A stretch of 64,000 nt of DNA from Winogradskyella litoriviva (GCF_013249065.1 NZ_JABRWQ010000006.1:62001-126000); one strand, 5' to 3'. Counted from the first letter of the stretch, positions 8,412 to 17,382 are shown. Program-made: numbers and translations. Notes: a model not told the origin generated them from the sequence alone.

Positions 8412-9641
8412 TTAAACACTTTTTGTACCTTTTTTGAGCTCTATCACAGTAATTTCTGGCCAAATACCAACGCGACCAGGATAACCTAAATAGCCAAATC
8501 CTCTATTTACATTGATGTGCTGACCTAATTTTGTGTATATACCAGCCCATTGCTTATATCTCCATTTTGAAGGACTCCACTTTATCCACCCAGGAATTTC
8601 AATACCAAACTGCATACCATGCGTATGTCCGCTTAACGTTAAATGAAAATGATATGGGTCTTTAAGAACTTTAGCTTCCCAATGGCTAGGATCATGTGAC
8701 AATAAAATTTTAAAATCTTCAGCACGTACTTGAGATTTGGCCTTTTCTAAATCACCAGCTTGCTTAAATCCAGCTGTTCCCCAATTTTCCACACCTATTA
8801 AAGCTAATCGTTCATTACCTTTTTTGATATATCGACTTTCATTTAATAATAAATCAAATCCTATTTCTTTTTGAATTTGTTTTAAATCTTCGAGGTTTTG
8901 ATGCTTAGCTTCAGCTGTATCCCAATCTACATAATCACCATAATCATGATTACCTAAAACCGAAAACTTACCATCTTTAGCTTTTAACCTTCCAAAGGTA
9001 TCTTTCCAAGGTATCATTTCAGAAGCTTTATTATTTACCATATCTCCAGTAAATAGAAGTATATCTGATTTCTGTTTGTTAATTAAATCTATAGCATATT
9101 CAACTTTTTCTTTATTATCAAAACTACCAGAATGAATATCGCTAATCTGTGTAAGTTTATAACCATCAAAAGCATCTGGTAAATCTTCAAAATGAAGGGT
9201 ATAATTAAGCACTCTAAAATTATATTTACCTCTATACATACCGTATAGTAAGGATGAAAAAGGAATTGCAGCCAAACCCAGTGCAATTTGACTTACAAAT
9301 TTTCTGCGAGAAGGCATATAATAACCCTCATTTTTACTGGTTACTTTTTCGTACAACCCTATTAATCCTCTAACAATATCTTCTCCAAATAGTATTGGTA
9401 GTATTACTAAATTGAAAGCCATAAAGGTGAGTAAAAAGCCAAAGGCATAACTCTTTTGAAGTGTTAAAACTCGACCATCATTAATCATAGTAAATTGTAC
9501 TATAAAATTCCCTACCACTGCAACAGCAACCGCAAAAAATATAAAGTAAACCCAGGTTTGCTTCGTCACTGTTCTAATAGCTTGAAAACCATAAATGGTG
9601 AGTATTACAAAAAGAATGGCAAATATTATCCAGCGAATCAT
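8412..9641 (-). CDS. membrane-anchored, Tat-type metallophosphoesterase (YkuE-like)
   Basis: 409 residues. Three hydrophobic helices occupy about residues 1-85. A further hydrophobic segment near 110-130 is preceded by SRRKFVSQIALG, a good twin-arginine motif. The calcineurin-like domain follows with all metal motifs: DIHSGSF near 167, GDMVNNK, GNHDYGDY near 229, LSHDPSHW and SGHTHGMQFG near 335. The topology suggests a catalytic domain outside the cytoplasm. YkuE-type enzymes of Bacillus are Tat-exported wall-associated phosphoesterases; UDP-diacylglucosamine hydrolases (LpxH/LpxG-like) are related alternatives. The substrate is unknown. The gene has its own -7 box at 9660-9667. The gap 8238-8411 towards the thioredoxin-fold gene holds no gene. 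Confidence 0.88.
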   Translation of the reverse strand: MIRWIIFAILFVILTIYGFQAIRTVTKQTWVYFIFFAVAVAVVGNFIVQFTMINDGRVLTLQKSYAFGFLLTFMAFNLVILPILFGEDIVRGLIGLYEKVTSKNEGYYMPSRRKFVSQIALGLAAIPFSSLLYGMYRGKYNFRVLNYTLHFEDLPDAFDGYKLTQISDIHSGSFDNKEKVEYAIDLINKQKSDILLFTGDMVNNKASEMIPWKDTFGRLKAKDGKFSVLGNHDYGDYVDWDTAEAKHQNLEDLKQIQKEIGFDLLLNESRYIKKGNERLALIGVENWGTAGFKQAGDLEKAKSQVRAEDFKILLSHDPSHWEAKVLKDPYHFHLTLSGHTHGMQFGIEIPGWIKWSPSKWRYKQWAGIYTKLGQHINVNRGFGYLGYPGRVGIWPEITVIELKKGTKSV

Positions 9642-9659
9642 CTAATTAATTTAAGCTTA

Positions 9660-9667
9660 CAAATTTA
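9660..9667 (-). promoter_or_regulatory. -7 promoter box of the metallophosphoesterase gene
   Basis: TAAATTTG on the minus strand, 18 bases before the start codon, matches TAnnTTTG exactly. No clear TTTG was found at the -33 position, so only this element is claimed. Confidence 0.45.
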
Positions 9668-9850
9668 ATAATATGAATTTCGAGTTATCTTATTAAATTG
9701 TTAAAGGTGGAATTTGTTGGAATTTAAAGCTACAGGTTTTGCTGTAAATCTACAGTAATGAGATATAGATTTGAATAATATTTTTATTGGAGAAATCTTA
9801 CTATTTACTAAATTAGCTAAACACATATGATTGTTCTATTGGCTCAATTA

Positions 9851-10597
9851 TCACGAAAAGAATAGCTTAGAGAATCTGCTACGTCGTCGTTCTGCAACAG
9901 TTATCAATTGGTTGTTTTTCATTTTTAATATACCGGTTTTTCTATTATAGGTTTTTAAATGTTCCGTATTAACCAGGTAAGATTTATGCACTTTATAAAA
10001 ATGGCTATCTTGAAGTAAATTTGTATAGTGCTTCAAGGTTTTTGAAGTTGTAATTTTAGTCTTATCCAAAAGATAAATGTGAGAATAATTGCTATCTGAT
10101 GCAATAAATAAAATGTCTTTTGAGTGGATTTTATATTTTTTTTCAATAGTAGCGATATGTATCCATTTATAACCGTTTGTTCTTATTAAATTATGTTCTA
10201 GACTCTCTAATCTAAGCAAACGTTCTTCTTCACTTACTCTATCATTCATTCTACTCAATGCTTCCCTAAATTTTTCTGAATCTATAGGCTTCAACAAAAA
10301 ATGTAATGCAGAATATTCAAAAGCCTTAACCGCATATGTATTATGGGCAGTAACAAAAATGATATTAAATTTAATATTTGGCAGAAAAGCTTTTAAATAA
10401 TCGAATGCGGTTTTTTTATCTAAAATAATATCTAGAAAAACAAGATCTGGTAATAACAACTGTGTTAAACTAATAGCTTCTTCCACCGATTTTGCAGTTC
10501 CACAAAGTGTATAATTTTTGTATCCCTTTAAATTATCAACTAATACATTTATTGCGTGTTGTTCATCATCTATAATAAGAACTTTAATCATACTCAT
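9851..10597 (-). CDS. LytTR-family response regulator
   Basis: 248 residues. The N-terminal receiver domain has the acidic pair IIDDEQ near residue 10, the phospho-acceptor Asp in LVFLDIIL near 56, T/A in FVTAHN and the Lys in LLKPID near 106. The C-terminal LytTR DNA-binding domain (about 145-248) includes FIASDSNYSHIYLL, HKSYLVN and a basic end (ERRRSRF). These regulators bind tandem direct repeats about 21 bases apart. The gene directly abuts the histidine kinase gene upstream, so the two form a two-component pair. A matching repeat occurs at 12728-12760, beyond the kinase gene. Confidence 0.95.
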   Translation of the reverse strand: MSMIKVLIIDDEQHAINVLVDNLKGYKNYTLCGTAKSVEEAISLTQLLLPDLVFLDIILDKKTAFDYLKAFLPNIKFNIIFVTAHNTYAVKAFEYSALHFLLKPIDSEKFREALSRMNDRVSEEERLLRLESLEHNLIRTNGYKWIHIATIEKKYKIHSKDILFIASDSNYSHIYLLDKTKITTSKTLKHYTNLLQDSHFYKVHKSYLVNTEHLKTYNRKTGILKMKNNQLITVAERRRSRFSKLFFS

Positions 10598-12637
10598 TTA
10601 AACATCTTTAGAAATTGGCAGCTCTAGTATGGTACAAATGCCCTCTTCTTTTTCTATAACTTTAATTTTTGCATTAGTGCCTTTTCTCTTATTAAGTAAG
10701 TTTATCCTATTTTTAACACTACTTGTACCAAATGATTTATCACTAAAAAGGTTTTCTTTGTTCGGATTTAAGCCTACTCCATTATCTTCAATAGTACAAA
10801 TAAGTCTATCTCTTTCTTCGGTAAATGTAATCTTAAGTATACCTTCTTTTTTTGGTGAAAGTCCGTGCCAAATACTATTTTCTATAATAGGTTGTAACAA
10901 TGCAGATGGCACGTATAGCTCTTCTAAATCTATATTATTATTTACATTAATACTATAAGTAAATGTATTATTCAATCGTTGTTGCTCAAGCTTAATATAG
11001 CTTTCTAAAAAAGTAATTTCATCGCTGAGATTAACTTCATCTTCTTCAGAATTATCTAGTATTTGTCTCATCATTACAGAGAATCTTGCCAAATAATTAC
11101 TTGCTTTACTTTTTTCGTTCTTTAAAACAAAATCATTAATGGAATTAAGCGTATTGAAAATAAAATGAGGATTCATTTGTACTCTTAATTTTTGAAGTTC
11201 TGCTGTAACTATTTCCTCATTTAGCTCAGCTTCTTTTTTACGTCTCAATATTATAAAACCAGTACTAAAAATACCAAGTAAAAAAATACCAGCACCTATG
11301 CTTAAATTTCTATTTATAATTTGTTGTTCTATTTCTGCTTCTTGTAAAATTTTATCATTTTCAAAATTCGCTTCAAGAATTGCTCTTTCCTTATCATATT
11401 CATACCTAGCCTTAATGGATGCCAAATCTTCCATTTTTTCATCAGAAAACAAACTATCTTTAATTTCTAAAGCGTCTTTTATTTCATTATAAGCTAACTT
11501 ATGGTTTCCTAATTTATAGGATGCTTTAGCAAGTCCTAATTTTCCGAATAAAATTGCTCGTTTATCTTCTATTTTTGTTGCAAAATAAACGGCAGAATCA
11601 AAATGTTTTTTAGCCTCTAAGGTTTCTCCTTGTTTTAGTTTTATAGTCCCTAAATGCTCCTCTACTATAGAAAGACCATTGAAATCCTTTAATTCTTTGT
11701 GTAATATGTTAGCACTATCTAAATATGTTAAAGCCTTATCTAAATCCCCTAAATGAGAATAAGTATTTCCAATATTTGTAAAGCTACCTGCTATGTCAGC
11801 TTTATTATTGGTTTGCTTTTTCATTGCATAAGACACTTTATAGATGTCCATTGCTTTTTGAAACTGCCCAAGTTTAGTATAAATATTACCTATATCATTA
11901 TATTGATTAGATAACCCTCTATTAAAACCATGCTTTTTATAAATCTCTACACATTTATTGTGGTATTCTATGGCTGTATCATATTTAGATAATTTTTGAT
12001 AAAGCAACCCTAAATCTCCCATAATACTTCCATAATGCATTGTTTTCTCATTACCACTTAATTCTAGTAGTGTTGCTCCTTTTAAAAATGCATCAAGAGA
12101 TGTTTTATAATTTCCTAGATATATGTTGCTTTGTCCTATTCTACCTAAGATATATCCCATTAACAACGTATCATTACTCAAAGTAAAGCTTTCCATAGCA
12201 CTTTTATAATCTTCATTTGCCTTATGATAATTGGATCGTTGCGAATAATACATACCTCTATTGAGGACTAAAAATGGCAACGCTCCCTTACTATCAATGT
12301 TTCTATAGATGTATTCTGCCTTTTTAAAAAATGATAGCATTATAGAGTCATTTCCAAGATTTTTATGATTTAACCCTTTATATTCATAGGCCTTACCAAG
12401 CTGTAAGGAATCATTATTTGCTATTGCCAGTTTAACGGATTCATCTAATTTTTTAAGTCCTTGTTCTGGATTTGATCTAGCGTAATAGTAGCCTAACCAA
12501 TTAAGGTTTTCCACTTTAGTTTTACCATTTGTTGGATTAATAAGTTGTTGTTCTAAGGAATCTATTACTTTTTGTTGTGCTTTAATAGTATTTGCAAAAA
12601 TTAGAATGAAGATAATAAAAATGCATTTTATATTCAT
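10598..12637 (-). CDS. TPR-containing sensor histidine kinase (LytS/YehU type)
   Basis: 679 residues. A signal peptide (MNIKCIFIIFILIFANTIKAQ) precedes about eight tetratricopeptide repeats (about 25-400), for example DIGNIYTKLGQFQKAMDIY. A coiled coil follows, then one transmembrane helix near 447-468 ending in RRKK. The cytoplasmic His_kinase domain has the phospho-acceptor in MNPHFIFNTLNS near residue 488, and the ATPase domain has the N box LQPIIENSIWHG and the G box IEDNGVGL. TPR sensors of this design are common in Bacteroidota; the repeats would sit in the periplasm and may sense a protein or envelope state. The stop codon adjoins the response regulator start, so the two genes are co-expressed. 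Confidence 0.94.
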   Translation of the reverse strand: MNIKCIFIIFILIFANTIKAQQKVIDSLEQQLINPTNGKTKVENLNWLGYYYARSNPEQGLKKLDESVKLAIANNDSLQLGKAYEYKGLNHKNLGNDSIMLSFFKKAEYIYRNIDSKGALPFLVLNRGMYYSQRSNYHKANEDYKSAMESFTLSNDTLLMGYILGRIGQSNIYLGNYKTSLDAFLKGATLLELSGNEKTMHYGSIMGDLGLLYQKLSKYDTAIEYHNKCVEIYKKHGFNRGLSNQYNDIGNIYTKLGQFQKAMDIYKVSYAMKKQTNNKADIAGSFTNIGNTYSHLGDLDKALTYLDSANILHKELKDFNGLSIVEEHLGTIKLKQGETLEAKKHFDSAVYFATKIEDKRAILFGKLGLAKASYKLGNHKLAYNEIKDALEIKDSLFSDEKMEDLASIKARYEYDKERAILEANFENDKILQEAEIEQQIINRNLSIGAGIFLLGIFSTGFIILRRKKEAELNEEIVTAELQKLRVQMNPHFIFNTLNSINDFVLKNEKSKASNYLARFSVMMRQILDNSEEDEVNLSDEITFLESYIKLEQQRLNNTFTYSINVNNNIDLEELYVPSALLQPIIENSIWHGLSPKKEGILKITFTEERDRLICTIEDNGVGLNPNKENLFSDKSFGTSSVKNRINLLNKRKGTNAKIKVIEKEEGICTILELPISKDV

Positions 12638-12727
12638 TGGAAATGAGTTGGTTAGGGTAGTGAACCACTAATTTATATCTTTTTTATTAAAAAACACTTC
12701 GAATTTGAAAAATACCTAATTAATTGT

Positions 12728-12760
12728 GCGTAAACTAATTAGATATATGCGTTAACTAAG
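12728..12760. promoter_or_regulatory. tandem direct repeat, likely LytTR-regulator operator
   Basis: TGCGTAAACTAA (12728-12739) is repeated as TGCGTTAACTAA (12749-12760): 11 of 12 bases match, with starts 21 bases apart, i.e. two helical turns on one DNA face. LytTR regulators are known to bind such paired direct repeats. The site lies between the kinase/regulator pair (minus) and the CsgG-like gene (plus), about 60-90 bases upstream of a possible promoter for the latter (TTG at 12823, TATATTGG at 12841). Binding by the 9851-10597 product is inference. Confidence 0.6.
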
Positions 12761-12884
12761 TTAAATACAGATCTACACTTAATCTTTATATTTTTAAGAT
12801 TAGCTATTAATCACAATTCTTATTGACAAAGCAAATAATATATATTGGCTTTAATTCTTTATAGGGATTTCTTATTTACTTAAC

Positions 12885-13859
12885 ATGAAAAACATTGCGT
12901 GCTCGACATTCCTTTTAATATCATTTTTATTATCCGTTAAATCATTTAGTCAGAATAACAGTATTGGCGGCATGTTTAACGACAGTTGGAGTAAAATATC
13001 TTACATGGTAGATAAACAACCTGTCTTTAATGTATTGGAAACCAAGAATATTATTATTTCAGAAATTGTTAATAAGGTAAACCGAAACGATAACCATACG
13101 GTAGATATTTATGATGAATTCGTAGTTCAAGTAACAAATATTGACGGATTAAAACTTATTGACAGAGACAAAACAAGAGCATTACTAAAAGAACTCAACT
13201 TTCAACAAAGTGGTAAAGTAGACGAAAACCAAATCCGAAAAATCGGAAAGTTCTATGGTTCTGGTTTAATTATTTTTGGTCGTATACAAACGGATGATTT
13301 TTCTCAAAGTGTAGAAAAAAACAAAACTCTAATTGGAGGTAATGGTTGCCCAAGTCAAAGACGCGTTGGAGTATATCGCTTAGATGTAAACCTTAAAATA
13401 ATTGATTTACAAACAGCAGAAGTACTTTTCTCTAAAACCTTAACATCTAAAATAAAAAAGAAAGGACCAAAATACAATTGCGAATATCCACCAAGCCTTA
13501 ACTCAGTAGAATTTTTACAATCAGCAAAAGAAGACATCGGGTTACAGTTTAAAGAATTATTTACAGTGCATCAAAAAGAATATGAAATCAATTTTCAGAC
13601 CCATCGCAAATTTAATAATGACTTAAAAAAGGCAATAACCCTTTTAGAAATAGATGATTTTGAAGGCGGTTATTCAATAATAAAAGAAATTCCAACAAAA
13701 TTAAAAGACGATAAAGCAAAATCGTTTGCCCTTTACAATTTGGCTAAAATGCAATTATTTAATGGAGAAGATGCCAATAGTCTAAAAAATGCCAAAGAAG
13801 CCTACTTGCTTAATCCCAAAAATGACGCATGTTTAGATATAATCAATGCATTAAAGTAA
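12885..13859 (+). CDS. secreted CsgG/LpoB-like protein with C-terminal TPR-like helices
   Basis: 324 residues with an N-terminal signal peptide ending near SFSQ. The segment from about 80 to 200 resembles the CsgG/LpoB-type alpha/beta fold: GLKLIDRDKTRALLKELNFQ, then GKVDENQIRKIGKFYGSGLIIFGRI, then FSKTLTSKI on a later strand. There is no lipobox, unlike E. coli CsgG. The C-terminal 80 residues look like TPR helices (AKSFALYNLAKMQLFNGED). The role is not known; relatives act in envelope assembly or secretion. It heads a group with two lipoproteins and lies opposite a LytTR two-component system, so it is the likely target of that system. Confidence 0.6.
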   Translation: MKNIACSTFLLISFLLSVKSFSQNNSIGGMFNDSWSKISYMVDKQPVFNVLETKNIIISEIVNKVNRNDNHTVDIYDEFVVQVTNIDGLKLIDRDKTRALLKELNFQQSGKVDENQIRKIGKFYGSGLIIFGRIQTDDFSQSVEKNKTLIGGNGCPSQRRVGVYRLDVNLKIIDLQTAEVLFSKTLTSKIKKKGPKYNCEYPPSLNSVEFLQSAKEDIGLQFKELFTVHQKEYEINFQTHRKFNNDLKKAITLLEIDDFEGGYSIIKEIPTKLKDDKAKSFALYNLAKMQLFNGEDANSLKNAKEAYLLNPKNDACLDIINALK

Positions 13860-13894
13860 GTATTTAATTTCTTAAAAAATAAAAGCACTTTTAT

Positions 13895-14443
13895 ATGAAA
13901 AAAGCATTTCTCTTACTATTTACATTCACAATCATTTCTTGTGGTTCTGAGAACCTGAGTAACTCTAAAGCAGAAGACATAATTTCAGATTGTTTAGAAA
14001 AAACACCTCAACAACGACAAGAGTTACTAACTCTGGGTAAAGCAACTTTTAGCACAAAAGATTACGATGTAAAATTATTGAATAACTATTTACAACTAAA
14101 AGAAGAGGGTTACATAGAAATGGAACTCATAAAAGAAATTACCAAAGGATATAGAAAAGGCTCTAAAGAATACAACATTAAACTCACGGACGATGCTATT
14201 GACTACATTATTGAATCTAATGAAAGATCAGCATTTGTAAAAACCTTTATTTATAAAGTAGACGAAGTGTTAGAAGTACAAGAAACACCTGCCACTAATA
14301 CAGCAAAAGCAAAGGTTAAATTTGAAGCAAAAGACATTACACCTTTTGCTATTTTATCTAAAAAAGACCCAACCGAGTTTTGGATTAAAGATTTTAAACT
14401 CACCAAAACTAGTAATGGTTGGAAGTATTGTGATAATTTTTAA
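13895..14443 (+). CDS. lipoprotein of unknown function
   Basis: 182 residues. A short signal peptide with lipobox TIISC places the lipidated Cys at about residue 16. The mature part is hydrophilic, with alternating helix and strand (DYDVKLLNNYLQLKEEGYIEMELIKEIT) and a C-terminal half rich in beta segments (AKAKVKFEAKDITPF, DPTEFWIKDFKL). I do not recognise the family. It lies 35 bases after the CsgG-like gene and on the same strand, so it is probably co-transcribed and may share the envelope function. Confidence 0.75.
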   Translation: MKKAFLLLFTFTIISCGSENLSNSKAEDIISDCLEKTPQQRQELLTLGKATFSTKDYDVKLLNNYLQLKEEGYIEMELIKEITKGYRKGSKEYNIKLTDDAIDYIIESNERSAFVKTFIYKVDEVLEVQETPATNTAKAKVKFEAKDITPFAILSKKDPTEFWIKDFKLTKTSNGWKYCDNF

Positions 14444-14533
14444 CAAAGTAATTACTTTATAATATCACTTTAAAAATTAAAATAATTAATTCATATCACG
14501 TTTTTATATAAATTCTTATTAAAAAAATAACAA

Positions 14534-15391
14534 ATGAAAATATCACTTTTAAAAACCCTTTGTATCATTCTACTTTCAAGTCTATTTTTAGCAGCATCAT
14601 GCTTTAGTGATAATGACAATGAAAATGATGATTTAGATTGCGAAAATGAAGAAAATCTAGCACTACCTGCTGATGACATGACCGAGCTATGGATTGCTAA
14701 CATTACTAGAGCTACTATTAGCGATCGCCTTGCAATTACTGACGGAAGAAAGTCACCAATTCACGGTAATGAAATATACCGTAATAACCTTGGGTTAGAA
14801 AATAATATGTCAATTTTTTCAATTTCTGGCGGTAGTTATAATACCGATGGCACTTATCCTAAAACAACAGATAACGCTTACACTGCTTATAGTTTATATG
14901 ATTTAGAACGAAATAATATTACTATATCATTCGTTTTTTGCGATGAATCTATAGCCAACGCAGAATTAATGGTAAATGAACCTATATTTTTTGACAATCA
15001 ATCTTGGATTCTACCTTATGAAAACAATTCAATTCGTATTATAGAACAAGGTAGCTTAACAATAACAGCTAAAAGTGAAAGATTACAAGATGAAATTCCA
15101 CCATTAGGAAAAGACATAAACAATAATGCTTTAGAAACATTTAGGTTTAACAGTGAAGACATGACATACAGCTATGACTGCGTAGAATATACTAACCATG
15201 AGCTAAACGCCCTTAAATATGGCCCTAATGCTGTTAGTGACAACGTTTTGTATCCCATAGATATCACTCATAGTGAATTAACTGAAATGCTAGGAACTGA
15301 AAACAACGTATTTCCAATTAAAATAATTGAAACAGCTCTTGTACAAGATGGAGTGAGAATAGAACCTGTTGCACAACCACCAAATTTTTAA
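14534..15391 (+). CDS. lipoprotein of unknown function, probably surface-exposed
   Basis: 285 residues. The signal peptide ends in lipobox LAASC (Cys near residue 23), followed by FSDNDNENDD. Acidic residues right after the Cys resemble the export signal that sends Bacteroidota lipoproteins to the cell surface. The remaining sequence, about 40-285, contains no recognised motif; it has extracellular-type composition (many Asn, Thr, Tyr and Glu) and a few Cys. It follows the preceding lipoprotein by 90 AT-rich bases without an obvious terminator. It converges on the aldehyde dehydrogenase gene 18 bases away. Confidence 0.75.
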   Translation: MKISLLKTLCIILLSSLFLAASCFSDNDNENDDLDCENEENLALPADDMTELWIANITRATISDRLAITDGRKSPIHGNEIYRNNLGLENNMSIFSISGGSYNTDGTYPKTTDNAYTAYSLYDLERNNITISFVFCDESIANAELMVNEPIFFDNQSWILPYENNSIRIIEQGSLTITAKSERLQDEIPPLGKDINNNALETFRFNSEDMTYSYDCVEYTNHELNALKYGPNAVSDNVLYPIDITHSELTEMLGTENNVFPIKIIETALVQDGVRIEPVAQPPNF

Positions 15392-15409
15392 CAGATTACT
15401 GTAAAAATC

Positions 15410-16822
15410 TTAAAACCACCTAATAGTCAACCGAGCCAATTTCTCTTTAAAACTAGAATATGGCGGAAACAGCAATTCTGTTACACCAAACGTATGCTGT
15501 TTTAAAACGGAACGTTCATTACTAAAAGCTCTAAAACCATCAAAACCGTGGCTTTTACCTATTCCGCTATTATTTACACCACCAAAAGGTAAGTTGTGGT
15601 TAGCATAATGCAATACACTATTATTAATACAGGTACCTCCTGCTCTAGTATTATTTATAATTTTGTTAGTATTCCCTTTGCTTTTACTATAAATATAAAG
15701 CGCTAATGGTCTTGGTTTGGAGTTAACATAAGCAATAGCCATGTCTAAACTATTATAGGTTACTATGGGTAAAATAGGCCCAAAAATCTCTTCTTCTAAT
15801 AATTTTGCTTCAGGTTTTAAATCTGAAATAATCGTCGGTTCAATATATTTTGAAGTTCTATTTGTTTCTCCACCAACTTCAAATTTAGCCTCTAAAGTTT
15901 TTGCGTTTTCTAGATAAGCATTTAAGCGTTCAAAATGTTTGTCAGTAACAATTCTTCCATAAGAATCTGATTTTTTTGGATTGTTATTATAATAAGTTTG
16001 AAGCCATTTTTTACAAGATTCAATAAATTCAACTTTTATACTTTCATCTATCAAAACATAATCTGGAGCAACACAAATTTGGCCACAGTTTAAGAATTTT
16101 GCCCACATTATCTTTTTTGCTGCTTTATCAATGTTAGCTGTTTTATCAACTATGGTTGGTGATTTTCCGCCAAGTTCTAAAGTTACAGATGCTAAATGCT
16201 TTGCAGCTGCAGTCATTACTATTTTACCAACTTGAGGTGATCCTGTAAAAAAGATATGATTAAATGGCAATTTTAATAATTCGGTAGATGTTTCAACCTC
16301 ACCTTCAACCAATGCTACCTCATCCTCATCAAATACATCTTCTATTATTTTAGCCATTAAAGCTGAAGAATTCGGTGTCATCTCAGAAGGTTTTATAATT
16401 GCTGTGTTACCCGCTGCAATTGCAGACACTAATGGTCCAAAGGTAAGATTAAAGGGAAAATTCCAAGGTGATATAATTAAGCAAACTCCTTTAGGTTGAA
16501 ATGTAATATGAGAACTAGACCCTAACATAGACATTGGCGTACCTACTTTATGGTTTTTCATCCATTGTTTTAAATGCTTTTTGGCATGTTTAATATCTCC
16601 TATTATTGCGTAGATTTCAGTAAGCTCTGCTTCTACTACTGGTTTGCCTAAATCTTTTAATAATGCATCTTGAATTTCTAATCTATATGTTTTTTCAATC
16701 GCTGTTTTTAAAGCATCTAACTTTCTAATTCTTTCTTTAGAGTTACTATTCCCAATATTGAATTGGTTTTGTTGTTGTTTAGAGAACAATTCAAAATAAC
16801 AATTATTAATCAATTCATTCAT
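15410..16822 (-). CDS. aldehyde dehydrogenase, class 3-like
   Basis: 470 residues, full length. Motifs visible: cofactor-site region SPWNFPFNLTFGP, FTGSPQVGK, the general-base Glu in LELGGKSP near residue 214, the catalytic Cys in NCGQICVAPDYV near 248, and EIFGPILPI. The short length and the hydrophobic C-terminus (ELLFPPYSSFKEKLARLTIRWF region) resemble ALDH3/fatty-aldehyde dehydrogenases, which oxidise medium- and long-chain aldehydes with NAD(P)+. A candidate promoter lies at 17077-17084, about 255 bases upstream, with a small broken reading frame between. No metabolic neighbours indicate a pathway. Confidence 0.92.
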   Translation of the reverse strand: MNELINNCYFELFSKQQQNQFNIGNSNSKERIRKLDALKTAIEKTYRLEIQDALLKDLGKPVVEAELTEIYAIIGDIKHAKKHLKQWMKNHKVGTPMSMLGSSSHITFQPKGVCLIISPWNFPFNLTFGPLVSAIAAGNTAIIKPSEMTPNSSALMAKIIEDVFDEDEVALVEGEVETSTELLKLPFNHIFFTGSPQVGKIVMTAAAKHLASVTLELGGKSPTIVDKTANIDKAAKKIMWAKFLNCGQICVAPDYVLIDESIKVEFIESCKKWLQTYYNNNPKKSDSYGRIVTDKHFERLNAYLENAKTLEAKFEVGGETNRTSKYIEPTIISDLKPEAKLLEEEIFGPILPIVTYNSLDMAIAYVNSKPRPLALYIYSKSKGNTNKIINNTRAGGTCINNSVLHYANHNLPFGGVNNSGIGKSHGFDGFRAFSNERSVLKQHTFGVTELLFPPYSSFKEKLARLTIRWF

Positions 16823-16880
16823 ATACTAGTAGTGTTTAAAGGATATAAAAGCCAATAACATGTATTTTATCGATATTATT

Positions 16881-17023
16881 CTAAAAGGTGCGTAATTCAA
16901 CTGATAAAGAATAATTTTCGTCTTCAAATTTAATGCTTTTAAAGGGCTCACAATCCATATTGTGCATTTCGTCGATGTTTTTTGCGGGCAATTACCTGTT
17001 AACCATTTATCGACCGCTTTCAT
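16881..17023 (-). pseudogene. possible small protein gene interrupted by a frameshift
   Basis: From ATG at 17021-17023 the frame reads MKAVDKWLTGN. A different frame then reads LPAKNIDEMHNMDCEPFKSIKF and on to VELRTF and a stop at 16881. Adding one T to the run near 16990-16993 would join them into a single reading frame of about 47 codons. The unshifted frame instead gives an unlikely Cys/Thr-rich and hydrophobic tail down to 16826. I do not recognise the family. It sits between a good -7 box and the aldehyde dehydrogenase gene. It may be a real broken gene, a sequencing error or chance. Confidence 0.3.
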
Positions 17024-17076
17024 CCAAAAATTTTAAGGGCACTCGGATTGTTATGTTTCTTTGACTCGAAGTTAAA

Positions 17077-17084
17077 CAAATATA
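17077..17084 (-). promoter_or_regulatory. -7 promoter box reading towards the aldehyde dehydrogenase gene
   Basis: TATATTTG on the minus strand matches TAnnTTTG. Transcription would start near 17071 and cover the small broken frame and the aldehyde dehydrogenase gene. No clear -33 TTTG at the right distance. Confidence 0.4.
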
Positions 17085-17097
17085 ACTTCCAAAAATT

Positions 17098-17358
17098 ATG
17101 AAAAAAGGTTTAGTCATCATATTATTTTTAACAATGTCTTTAGTAGGTTTCGCTCAACAAGATGTAGTTTCTAATAATGAAACTGAACTTGTTGAAACTG
17201 TAAAAGCAAAAAAAGCAGAGTCTAAAACAATTAGTATTTCTGCAGAAGTAAAAGCTAAGGTTTTAAAAATGAATCGTAAAAAGAGTAACGAAATTATCAG
17301 TATTAAAGCATACAGAAAAAGTCTTCAATTGAAACTTAAAACTGTAAAACTTTGTTAA
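17098..17358 (+). CDS. small basic exported protein of unknown function
   Basis: 86 residues. The start MKKGLVIILFLTMSLVGFAQ is a clear signal peptide with cleavage expected after FAQ. The mature part of about 66 residues is rich in Lys, Glu, Ser and Val (VKAKKAESKTISISAEVKAK) and ends in a single Cys. It has no recognised domain. It forms a one-gene unit with a very strong terminator at 17383, directly upstream of polA, which supports it being expressed. It could be a small periplasmic protein. Confidence 0.65.
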   Translation: MKKGLVIILFLTMSLVGFAQQDVVSNNETELVETVKAKKAESKTISISAEVKAKVLKMNRKKSNEIISIKAYRKSLQLKLKTVKLC

Positions 17359-17382
17359 TGTGCTATTAACCAAATATTTTTT

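Noticed and set aside
16826-17023. 65-residue minus-strand frame as a complete gene
   Set aside because: Its second half is hydrophobic and unlike a protein, while the alternative frame after a one-base shift looks more coding. It is reported only as a possible broken gene.
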